A stretch of DNA of 64,000 bases, from assembly GCF_963169125.1 (NCBI RefSeq), contig NC_084797.1, forward strand, positions 96,621,868 through 96,685,867, read 5' to 3'. Both the position numbers and the translations under genes were made by a program. Positions within the stretch are counted from its first letter, which is position 1. Each line of letters begins with the position of its first letter. Below, piece after piece: positions 24,711-35,205 of the stretch. The stretch comes from Humulus lupulus. Taxonomy: Eukaryota > Streptophyta > Magnoliopsida > Rosales > Cannabaceae. The notes under the pieces are model-generated. The model was not told the origin of the DNA and ran no database searches. It saw only the letters and a list, made by a program, of their open reading frames with translations.

Positions 24711-27101
24711 TGTGACGCCCTGGATAACCAAGACCGTTACACTGTGTGTTTAAAATAGTGCAAGACTTTCTAATCAAGCCATTTAAATAAAAATGTGAAT
24801 CTAAATTCATAAACAGGTTTGGATTAAGAGATTTTTTTCATAAACAAGTCATTTTCATTAAAATGAATGTTTAGTACATGGGATCCCAAAACAGAGTTTA
24901 AAAGACATATTTACAAAATTTCCAAAAGTTATAATTAATCAAGGCCACTCTAATGGAAAAATACACATTTTAGGTTTCTGTCCCTGTACAATCCATCGAT
25001 CGTGGCGGCCGAGCAGCTGACAATGTACACCTCGCCCCCAAAGCTCTCCAACCCATGGTTGATCCATCTTACCCTTGCCTTTACCTGCACCATGTAGCAC
25101 CCGTGAGCCGAGGCCCAGCAAACCATAACATCATAGATTAATCAATATCGATAACCAAATAATTCATAAAACATTAACCAGATATTCAGCAGTCCATAGC
25201 ATTCACATAATCAATGGTAACAATTGACAAATCAACAATCTATCATCCAGGTATTTACACATGCAATAATCATCAGATTAACAATAGTAAACATATCATA
25301 CAATATTTAGGGTGGATGCCCTTAGGCCGTACCCTTTATTTAACCCACTGTCTCCGGCTCACTTAGGCCGAGCCCAGCGTTTAACCCACTGACTCTGGCT
25401 CACTTAGGCCAAGCTCAGTGACTATTTAATTAACCTCAACTACCAGTGGCCGAGCCACGTCCTGCACGCAAATATCAATTCCGGCACTCTTAGGTCATTT
25501 ATTTCATGCTCTCGTGGCTTATCATAATCATACAACAATTGTATTCAGATATAGGGAGCCCTTAGTCCCATCACAGCCACACAAAAGGGTGCAGTTTTCT
25601 TACCTTTAATTCTGAGTGGAGAATGCGAAATGATTCCGAGCATGCTCCTTAGCCTCAAGCCTTGGCAATAAACCTAGTCACAAAGGCCATGATATCTATC
25701 AACTTCCAATCAACCTAAAATACCTAGGAAACGGAAACTAGCCTTCGGGATCTCCATTTCTACCAAACCGGTTAGTAGAAATTTTCCCGGGCACCCAGGT
25801 TCGAATCCCCGAACCTTACCAATCTAGAAATAATTCTAAGGCAAAAATTCCCAGGCGGATTGCAACTTGGCTCAGCAAGTCACGACTTTCCCCAAGTCAG
25901 AGAGAATCCCAGGACAGAAGAGACACATGCACCGCGACGCCCCCTGGCCAAGTGCGGTGCGCCCAATGAACCCAGAGAGAACCTGGGTTTTCCTCCTCCT
26001 TCTACCATCCAAGAACACGAAAGCTCTACTAGTATTTTCTCTTCAATTCAACACTAAACCCACTACGAATTTGGACACATAACCACATATTTTCATCATA
26101 TAATTCCCAGCAATATGAACAGAAACCAACCCCTCAATTCACCCACAAGAATCATAGTAATAACCACTAAAATTTCCTACCCAATTCATCACTCAATCTA
26201 TACTCAAGAACTCAAAATCAACCCAACCTACTCAGCAAAAAAACACAGAAATTAAAGCCAAATTCTTACCTCAATTATAGCTGACTTCTCCTCTGTTTTC
26301 TAGCTTCAATTTCAGCTTCAATTCCTTTCCAACTCCTTCAAAGGTCACCAGCCCAAAAACTAACCTAAGTCCTTATTCCTTAGCTTCAACTCAAATGAGT
26401 GCAAGAGAGAGAGAGAGAGAGAGATACGTGGGAGAGAGAAAGAGAGCTGAGAAAGAGTCTTCTTTTTCCTTCTGTCTTTGAATAATTCCACCACCTTCTA
26501 TTTGCTCTTAACAAATTTTGAATATATATCACCTAAGCAAATGACCATATTGGCCCTCCAAAGTATATGCCCTTCAATTAGCTCCTAGGGGTGGAATGGT
26601 CATTGTTCCCAATTTCCACTAATTCCTCGAGTGTTCCTAATATTTACTACTTAAATCCTGTCATCCAATTAATCACCAATTATTTACCCAATGTCTAATA
26701 ACCCTCGATATATTTTCTAAATTCCCAAAAATACCCCTAGCTCCCCCGAGCCGGGTATTAATCCCCACCGTGACTATTTTGTCAATCCGCTCACTAGGAC
26801 CCTCTCGAGCCATATGTTGAAAATATATCCACATAATAATGTGGTCTCAACAATTTATCACATGTAATTAAATTTATGCCCTCAACGGGCCAAAATTACA
26901 AATACCCCCTTAAAAGATAATTGGGGCCCACATGCATATTTAATACTAATAAACATGCATTTAATCATATCCATATAATCATAAAATCAGGCATGCCACA
27001 TAATCATGCATTTTATCATTAATTCACATAGATACCAATTATTCCCTCCCAGCACACTAATCAAGGCCCTTAAGCCTTATTAGCAATTTCGGGTCGTTAC
27101 A
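24711..27101 (-). repeat. Complete LTR, family B, 2391 bp
   Basis: TGTGACGCCCTGG to GGGTCGTTACA. In the coding sense this is the 5' LTR. It contains a GC-rich patch (about 25855-25990) and a GA dinucleotide run. Its terminal part is shared, in opposite orientation on the strand, with the hybrid LTR at 39366-40792. Confidence 0.85.
26405..26424. repeat. (GA)n microsatellite
   Basis: About ten GA units inside the family B LTR, near where related LTRs carry CT/CA runs (39980-40010). Confidence 0.8.
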
Positions 27102-27716
27102 CATAGCCTAGCCGCCCACCCTTCTATCTCCTCCCTTCTGAAAAGACTTTTATGCCCTTGCCAAATTTTACCGCACTTTAAGGCATTCAAGGACCCTTTG
27201 GTAATATCACTTCTACTTTCTAACCAAAATTTTACCTTATAGTTTTTAAATATCCCAAGCTAAAATTAATTAAATAAATGTGACCAAAAGATAAATTTTG
27301 TCACATAACACATAATTTTGGTAATTTACTCAAATTGACCAATATGCCCTCAGGGGCTCGGGCAAGAATTTCCATTCTTAAACCCGATCGATTGGAATTA
27401 AATCCTCAATCAATTTTTCTTAAATTTCTTGGCTCGACTATAAAGTCCCAGTGTCAGACAAAATTACTATTTTTACTCCATAGTATTTCCTATTTAATTA
27501 ATTCGAGATTTTTACCCAATTAGGGGTTTTGACCCGGTCGACGACCAAGGGTCTCGGTTTCCAAAAAGAAAACCGCACGTACCATAGCATGGCAAGCATT
27601 CACACATCACAACTTCTTGTAACATAAAATGTTCACTTGACATAATACATAATATAAGGAATTAAAATATACCTGAACTAGGGTTTTAACCAGTGCCCTA
27701 AACGCGAGGCGTTACA

Positions 27717-27751
27717 ATACCTACAATTTATACAAGTTTCGTCCTCGAAAC
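27717..27751 (-). other. Polypurine/3' end region of the minus-strand chromovirus
   Basis: The minus strand reads AAGTTTCGAGGACGAAACTT, then AAATTGTAGGTAT, immediately before the LTR start TGTAACGCC. The same arrangement precedes the LTR at 46684, so it marks the 3' end of the internal region of this chromovirus family. Confidence 0.65.
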
Positions 27752-28215
27752 TTAGAACAACTGCAGGTATAACTCTCTCATCCGATCTTCTGGTTCCCAT
27801 GTTGCTTCTCCTATCCCATGGTTACACCACTGCACCTTAACCAAGGGTATAGTCTTATTATGCAGCACCTTATCCTTATGATCTAGAATCCTCACCGGTT
27901 TCTCCTCGTAATACATCTTTGGATCCACTTCCAACTGTTCATAGCTAAGTACATGACTCGGTTCTTCAAAATGTTTCCTCAGCATAGATACAAGGAATAC
28001 ATCATGTACTCGAGCCAACGCAGGTAGGAGAGCTAGTCGATGGGCTACCATACCAATTTTCTTTACTATCTCAAAAGGTCCAATATATCTTGGACTCAAT
28101 TTTCCTTTCTTACCAAAATGCAGAGCTCCCTTCAACAGAGCTACCTTCAGGAGCACCTTATCTCCGACTTCAAATGCCAACAGTCTTCGGCGTCGGTCCG
28201 CATATTTGTGGGGCG
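27752..28215 (-). pseudogene. pol: Chromovirus pol C-terminus: integrase tail and chromodomain-like end
   Basis: Opens with YADRRRRLLAFEVGDKVLLK, the C-terminal integrase segment of plant chromoviruses. It continues through GKLSPRYIGPFEIVKKIG and ALARVHDVFLVSMLRKH. The last 40 residues, VKVQWCNHGIGEATWEPEDRM, resemble a chromodomain, which in this group guides integration into heterochromatin. The 142-codon end portion has no internal stop. Everything upstream (gag, protease, RT, most of integrase) is missing, because the frame stops abruptly at about 28215 in AT-rich DNA. It pairs with the family C LTR to its left. Confidence 0.85.
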
Positions 28216-29254
28216 TTACAAATAATAAAGACGATAATGATTACTCATTATCTATTTAATCTTATCTAATATGATTATATTCCATTTCCAAAATACTAAT
28301 TTTTCTTAGCAATCTAGTTGTATGTGAGTTGGGTTTGAATTCCTAGTTCACATGCAAATTACTTGAATTCCTAATTTGAGTTTAGAATTCCTTTTGATCA
28401 GATCAAACAAGTCTCTGAGTGACTTTACATTGAATGTTGCACAAAAATTTGTAGAAATTTTCTTTGCATTCAATCAAAGTTAAACATATCTAAAATAAAT
28501 TTCAATCAATATTGACTTACTATTTATTATTTCTTTTAGCTTTGAACATTAAATGGTTCAACATGCATCTCTATGTATTAACTAAATGATTATGTGATTT
28601 TTGAGCCTTTATAAGAGAAAAGTCTTTTGGTTAACTTTAATTAATAGACTATATAAACATGGAGAGAACCAATGAATATTTCCAATAAAAGATTGTCTTT
28701 TATTTGTTTTATGTGTCTAATTAAGTACAAGCCAATCTCAAAAATTAATTCACATAAACTTTTCACTTAATTGTGGTTGGAATAAGATGTCTTATTTGTT
28801 AAATCTATGATTTGCAAAATAATGAATAATTCAATATTATCATTTATACTCATTGATGAAATAGGTGGAACAAGTATATTTCAAAAATAACAAATGAATT
28901 TATTATTCAAAAGAAATATTAAACTTGTTCATTCATCAAATAAAGGAATCTAAGAACATAGTTTCTAGAAAGAATTCTAGAAATAATTTAAAGAAAGAAC
29001 TTATTAATTTATTTCATAATGAAAAACAAGTATTTCAAAATGACAAAAATTGAAATTGTTTTAAACTAAACAAAATAAATTTCTAAACTAATTTTTTCTT
29101 TATTCAATCATCCTCATCATTTCTTCTTCGATTTGGTTTCAATCAACTATTCTTTTTCTCAAAAGATTTATGCGTCCCTGAAGACAAGAATATATGAAAT
29201 ATAATATTAATGGCCTAATTTTGAATCAACCATTCAAAAATATTAAAGAAGAGT
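28216..29254. other. AT-rich spacer, no gene seen
   Basis: Long AT-rich stretch without a credible reading frame. It lies upstream (minus sense) of a copia gag remnant, so it may be decayed internal copia sequence, but no motif proves this. Confidence 0.35.
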
Positions 29255-29659
29255 TTTTGAGTAAATCGTATTTACCCCATATCTCAAAAATTGAGCATGT
29301 GCTATAGCATCATCCTTTATCATGGCCCACATCTCGTATGTAGTTTCAATAACCATTTATCTTTCTTTAACGTCTCCATGCATAGTCGATAACATGCATT
29401 GACATGCCAGGTGATTCAATCTCACCCATTCACCATATTTTTCATGTTCATCAAAGCTGGATGAAAATCTTGGAACCTCTGGTCGTAGGTCATAGATCGC
29501 TCCATACAAGTTTTATGTTCCGAAGAAAATGTGAATCCCTTCGTACCATCTTCTTAAGTGGTTAAGACTAAGTGTAATTCTCTCCAAGAGTTTGTCAATG
29601 ACGTATTTTTGATTTCCCAAGTTTTCAAGTACATGATCAGGATTAAGAGAATTAACCAT
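29255..29659 (-). pseudogene. gag: Ty1/copia gag remnant, minus strand
   Basis: A start at 29659 (MVNSLNPDHVLENL) resembles plant copia gag openings. The frame passes a stop at 29513 and continues with KYGEWVRLNHLACQCMLSTM and ETTYEMWAMIKDD, matching the usual 'wk-kadekarcyilasms ... tAydim--lkemf' pattern of copia gag only loosely. It has the same strand as the copia pol relic at 17.3-19 kb. The two could be the ends of one element split by the family C chromovirus. Confidence 0.5.
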
Positions 29660-29779
29660 TGTTGCTGGAAATAAATAAATAAAATATAATGAATTAAAAA
29701 AATATAATAAATATAAGATTTTATTTAGAAAAGTAAACATGATGCATGAATGAAACATATAAGAACACATAAAATATAT

Positions 29780-31130
29780 ACTAATCCACGATAAATTAAT
29801 TTGAAAATTAATGGACCGCCTTCGAGTAGGTTAGACTAACTCTAAATCAATTTTGAGACTAATCTCAATTTCACAAGTGAAAACTTAAAAACACATTTTT
29901 CTCTTTTGACTTATGAACTACCGCTAGTCTGATGAAGATGCACTAGTAGTGCTCGAAAGCCAAGATACACCTTTGGAGTGTAACCCATTATTTTCAATCA
30001 ATGACATAACTCAAGAGTGTGCCTTAGGGTACGTCAAAGTTGAAATACATCACTAATTATATTCTCATAAGAGAAGTCAACCTTGACATAAAATAAACAT
30101 ATTCGGAAGCCTTTCCTTAAGGAGGTCGTAAACGGAGGCGACACGAGGCCCTTCCTATACCTCTCGGTGTTCAACCAGTAGTGGAGACCATGAGACTTAT
30201 TGTCATAACTCCCTCTCCCACTCACTATTTTGTAAAAGTGTGTTTTTCACAAAATCGATATTTTTTAAATTTAGTTGTAAAAATAAATTTAATTATTTTT
30301 ACCAAATGATATTATAATAATTACTAATCCAATTAAGCAAAACAAAACAAAATTGTGCCCTTAATTCAAATTCTAAATTTTCTTTAATTAAGAGAATATC
30401 ATTTTTATTTTAATAAAATATTGTTCAGTAAAACAACAAATTAAACAAATTTAATTTTTATTTACCATCTTAACTAATTAAGACTAAATTTATTATTACA
30501 TTATTTATCATATATAAACATACAACAAAAAATTATAGGACGTACCTAATATTATATTTCTACACGAATGTAATGCGTGCTAATTGCATGTTGTGTGGGT
30601 ATATGAATGACATGTTATAATGCATGACAAAGTATTAAACACTTTAATCACATTCAAACATTTATAATGCATGTTGTGTGTATGGTAACTTTTGGGTATT
30701 TCTAGAAAAATTACAGTACTTGCAAAAAATACATGAAAATGTAACCTATACTATTGAAGGCCTGATGAAGAGCAACTTGATCTTGAACCTTAAGATGCAG
30801 TCTTGTTCAGCCAATGCCACCCTTTTTCATATCCATTTTGAATTATACAACTTTTTTTAATTATTTTAAAACAAACTTTTTTAAAAATAATTAAACTTTG
30901 GGTTTTAACACCCAAAATTTTTCTAAGGCCTAATTTTAATTTGAGTAATTTAATTAAAAAATAAAATTAAACAATTTAATTTTAGTAAATTAAAATTCAA
31001 GATAATTTTAATTTTGGATATTTTAATTAAAACATTTTTGATAAAGGAAAATAATCAATAATATTTCAATTAAAGAAATTTCCAAATTAAAAACATTTTA
31101 ATTAAATTTCTGATTTTTAATTAAATCAAA
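29780..31130. other. Possible copia 5' leader/LTR and AT-rich spacer
   Basis: The first 450 bp contain leader-like sequence with GGACCGCCTTCGAGTAGG and CTCGGTGTTCAACCAGTAG. The rest is more than 75% AT by eye, with repeated TTTAATTAAA words and no frame. The far LTR end of the copia relic may lie here but could not be placed. Confidence 0.35.
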
Positions 31131-31292
31131 AATTAAAACAATTATGGTAACAACACATTAGGGTTTGTAAGATACAAACCCTAGGTGTGTACCAAGTGGG
31201 GCGGCAGCTGGGAGGTCCGACGGTGGCTCGGGTGGGGCGACTGGGCGTGACAGCGGCGCGCGCTGGGCAGGCTGGGCACGACAGGGGCGCGT
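31131..31292. other. GC-rich fragment split by the solo LTR
   Basis: Abruptly GC-rich sequence with GGCGCGCGCTGGGCAGGC. It resumes at 39281 (TGCGCGCTGGGGCCCG) on the other side of the LTR insertion. Overlapping open frames here reflect base composition only. Origin unknown. Confidence 0.4.
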
Positions 31293-31569
31293 TGGAACGT
31301 TCTGAATTTTTAAGACTTGATAATGCAGAAATATAAACATTTTCATGTATCAAAATGCCTCAAAAACCCGTATATAAAATTAAAACTTTTTAAAAGTCGT
31401 ATGGCCATACTTAATATTTAATACAAGCATAGTTTATTAAGAATAAACTGAGCGTAGTTTATAAAAATAAAACAACATTTCCAAAAACAAAACAACTTTC
31501 CAAAAGGTCGGTCCACATGTACATCCACAAAGTAGATGCCATCGCTCACTACTCTGCTTTGCCCTTGTT

Positions 31570-31599
31570 CTTACCTACAACAGGAAACAACTAGGTAAG
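31570..31599. repeat. LTR inverted repeat CTTACCTA/TAGGTAAG
   Basis: Same structure as at 19390-19419, with perfect 8-bp arms. Confidence 0.85.
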
Positions 31600-31984
31600 C
31601 GGAAACGCTTAATAAATTAAACTTTAAAACAAAAGCATGCAGAGAAGAAAGGTGGTAACTAACCAAGTTACTATCCACAGATAACAATAGCTCATAAAAT
31701 TAGGGTTTTGGATCCATCCAGACCCTACCCAATCAATTTCAAGAACGTAAAAGCGTCTTGGCAAACTTATGGTTATTCTTGATAACCAAAGGCAAACTAT
31801 TTCATATAAACAGATAAATCCCTGCACTTAGAAAATCCTAGAGCAAGCAAATATAATATATCACAATATAGTTCAAGACCAATGCTAAAAAATTTCCAAC
31901 AATTTAGGCATATCACACCCTCTAAAAAAATTTCTAATCAGTAGGAGAGAACTAAGTCTCAACACTAAGATCTAGCCAATAAAT

Positions 31985-32215
31985 ATTCCCATAAGGGTAA
32001 CTATCGAGTTACCTACAACATCGCTACTTATCCAAGAGTAAATTCCTCACAATGGTAACCATCAAGTTACCTAGGGCATCGCTACTTATCGAAGAGTAAA
32101 TCCCTCACAAGGGTAACCATCAAGTTACCTAGAGCATCGCTACTTATCCAAGAGTAAATCCCTCATAAAGATAGCCATCAAGTCACCAAGGGCATTGCTA
32201 CTTATCCAAGAGAGT
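31985..32215. repeat. 63-bp tandem repeat, about four copies
   Basis: Units carry GGTAACCATCAAGTTACCT (itself an inverted repeat, GGTAAC/GTTACC), GCATCGCTACTTATCC and AAGAGTAAATCCCTCA. The homologous site has about one unit near 35340-35390 and about two near 51180-51290, so copy number varies between LTR copies. Confidence 0.85.
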
Positions 32216-34828
32216 AATCGAAGTTACACGGGTTTACAAAGACTTTTATGCTAATCAGTGGTACTGGTGACCAGTTTCCCGTAGGGTGTTCAACCTCACT
32301 CAGACTTGGCAACCCCTAGTATCTTTAGGCACTCTCACTGAATGGCCAATATTCACGGCTATTATCCAGGAATAACTTATCAGAGCACTTGCTCGGGTTC
32401 TAACTGTTCAATGATTAAGTAAGCATGAGGGCCCCTGGGTCCCATTTATTTTGGCGCCCCTTGGTTTAAACCAGCAATCCTCACCTCTTGGCCACTTGTC
32501 GCGGTAGTGAACCTGACATAATAAAAACAAAAAAGAAGTGTGACGGGGATCAGCCGTCTCGGACATGATGGATATCTACCATTCATATTTTCTGAATTAG
32601 CACCTACTAGACTAATGTTTGTATGAAAAATTTCTACGACAGTGTATATATGTGCGTGTGTCTCTATACTAACATACAATACACTAGTCGTTTCATGTTG
32701 TAGCCACACAATAGAAGTTGACATGGAGTCCTTAGCTCTCAGCACGATTTCACCCTCTAACGTACAGTCCAGTTATGCTTAGCCAATACTGTAATTATCC
32801 ATACAATATACTCGGATTAATTATGGCACTCATAATTCATTATAATTATTTTGGGCAATTTGGTCATTTTCAAATTCATTTGTAAGGATTAAACATCCTT
32901 ATTTGGTTTAAAACCCATTCAAGAAATTCATACTAAAAATTTTGAGACTAAAACCTAAGTCTTGGGTAGACCTATCCTATGGTCTTGATACCTAGGCTCG
33001 GGTATCACAATAGTATTTTTCCATATTCTGCTAAAAATCTTATTATTTAAAAGTTCCGCTATTAACCCGTACTTTCAACAAGTCGGTTAAATATATGAAA
33101 GATTTTAGTCAATATTATATCTAGAAAATACTAATTAAATTCCTCAATTATTTTTCAAGAAAATAATTTCTTAATTTTCCTTTTATTTTTTCTTAAGGTT
33201 TTATTCTCTAAAAACTGTTTTAAGAAAATAGCCTAATCTTAACTTAATTAGGAAAAACTATTAATAATTTCTTATCTTGAGTAGTTAATTTTCCAAAGTC
33301 AATTAATCAAGTGTACTTACTAGAAAAATAATTAACTTAATTGTTTTCTCAAAATATAGGGTTTTAAACCCTCTTTTAATTTATTAACTTATTAATAAAT
33401 TAAATTTTTTATTTTTAGAATGAATAAAAATTCTTTAATAAAAATAATTCTCACTAATCTCAAAGTGGTATTTTAGGTCAAAATATTTTTAAGACTTACC
33501 AAGTTTTTAACTTGCAATATGCAATATGCACAAATGTACTTTTATCTTAAGTTCCAAAATATCAATTTTGCATTAAGTGTGAAAACCTCATTGTTCACAT
33601 CTTTAACTACATACTTTGTTAGGCCATCACATGAAATTTACTAATCCAATTGTTACCAAAACTTCCCAATTTCATCTTTAGTATGTCATTTATGTCTTTG
33701 TAAAAGCTTAGGTACAAATGATCATTTTTGAATGGTGAAAACATTTTTCAAATATCGAGGTAAAAATGACCTTATTTTCATGTCCTTATTATTTATAAAC
33801 TTTGGTACTTAATAACTTTCAAACCGTTCACTATTTTGTTACCAAATTTTACACAAGAATTCTAGGGTATTCCAAGAAAATCTTCACTAAATTTTAGAAA
33901 AAAATGGGTTAATTTTCCCTATACAGTGGCTGTCCAAACTTCGTCCCGAAATTAAGAATACAAAAAAGAAAATAGTTTTTTTCCTAAAAGCTTTGAAATA
34001 GCATAACTCACTCCTTTCTACACGTTTTTAGTGTTTCAAAAGCTCAAATTCATGTACTCCATCTCAAAAATATCATAGTATAATTTATTTTTACAAAATC
34101 AGTATATAGTAGTAGATGATTGACCACTTGGAAGTCACGGCTCAAAACTTGTATTTTTGTTTTAGGGTTTTCAACAAAACCCTAAGGGGTTTTGGGTCCC
34201 TATTTTTAAAAGTCAACATACAAGCATCATAAAAAATTTCAAGCAACTACCGTAGCCTTATTACACCATCAATAAGAAACTTTAAGCATTAAATACACAA
34301 AATGATGCTTAAAATAAAAACCATACAAAACAACCATAAAAAGTAAACTTTTTACCTCTTGTTGTTCTTGCTTTAGGTTTTGATGTTTATACTAGCTTTA
34401 GATCCTTCAAGACTCTTTCAAAACCTTAAACCAACTCCCCCAATAACATATATAGTTAGTTATTGAAGGATCTATGGTTAAAAACTCTATAAAAGTTAAG
34501 TTTTTGAAACTTTTACCTTAGGGAAAAACTCTTCCAAGACCAAAGCTTAAGCTGTAACGACCCGGATTTTCAAGACTCGATAATGCGGAAATATAAATGT
34601 TTTCATTTAACAAAATATCTCAAAAACCCATAGAAAAAAAAACTTTTTAAAAAGTCGTATGGCCATACTTAACATTTAATTACAAACATGTTTTATAAAG
34701 ATTAGAGTGAGCCTAGTTTAGGAAAATTACACAACATTTCCAAAAATAAAAAGGCTTCCCAAAAGGTCGGTCCACATGTACATTTGCAAGGAAGACTCCA
34801 GCGCTCACTGCTCTGCCTTGCCCTTGCA

Positions 34829-34858
34829 CTTACCTACAACATGAAACAACTAGGTAAG
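34829..34858. repeat. LTR inverted repeat CTTACCTA/TAGGTAAG
   Basis: Perfect arms, as in the other family C LTR copies. Confidence 0.85.
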
Positions 34859-35024
34859 CGAAAACGCTTAGTAAGATCAACTTTCAAACAAAGCATGTAG
34901 AGAATTAGGGTTCCGGACCCATCCGGACCCTAAACAATCAATTTCAAGAACGCTAAAGCGTCCTGGCAAACTTATGGTCATGCCTGATAACCAATGATAA
35001 ATTAATTCGTAACTAGATAAAAAT

Positions 35025-35205
35025 CCTGCACTCAGAAAATCCCAGAACAAGCAGATATATTATATCACAACTATATCTTACCAACAATTATATCCCTGCA
35101 CTTAGAAAATCCCAGAGCAATCAGATATATTATATCACAACTATATCTTATCAACAATTATATCCCTGCACTCAGAAAATCCCAGAGCAAGCAGATATAT
35201 TATAT
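35025..35205. repeat. 67-bp tandem repeat, about 2.7 copies
   Basis: Units share CCCTGCACTCAGAAAATCCC and AGCAGATATATTATATCACA. A related repeat of about two units is seen at about 51410-51530 (reverse orientation). The outer LTR has one unit. Confidence 0.85.

Larger units (their letters stand above)
23516..27101 (-). mobile_element. Internally deleted gypsy element (family B), TSD CATAG
   Basis: Starts TGTAATGCCCTGG, ends CGTTACA, and is flanked by CATAG at 23511-23515 and 27102-27106. It consists of a truncated left LTR (23516-24000), about 710 bp of internal leader, a primer-binding site and a complete right LTR. One deletion fused the left LTR to the leader, removing gag and pol. It is non-autonomous in this state. 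Confidence 0.9.
19050..27716 (-). mobile_element. Chromovirus 3' LTR (family C) with two nested insertions
   Basis: The right border is exact: GTTACA at 27711-27716 is followed by the polypurine region and pol end of a minus-strand element. The left border lies between 19040 and 19100 and is not sharp. Removing the nested solo LTR (22037-22930) and family B remnant (23516-27106) leaves about 4.2 kb. That matches the 4.0 kb family C LTRs at 34553-38554 and elsewhere, with which it shares ordered blocks such as CCAAAAGGTCGGTCCACATG at about 19321. Confidence 0.7.
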
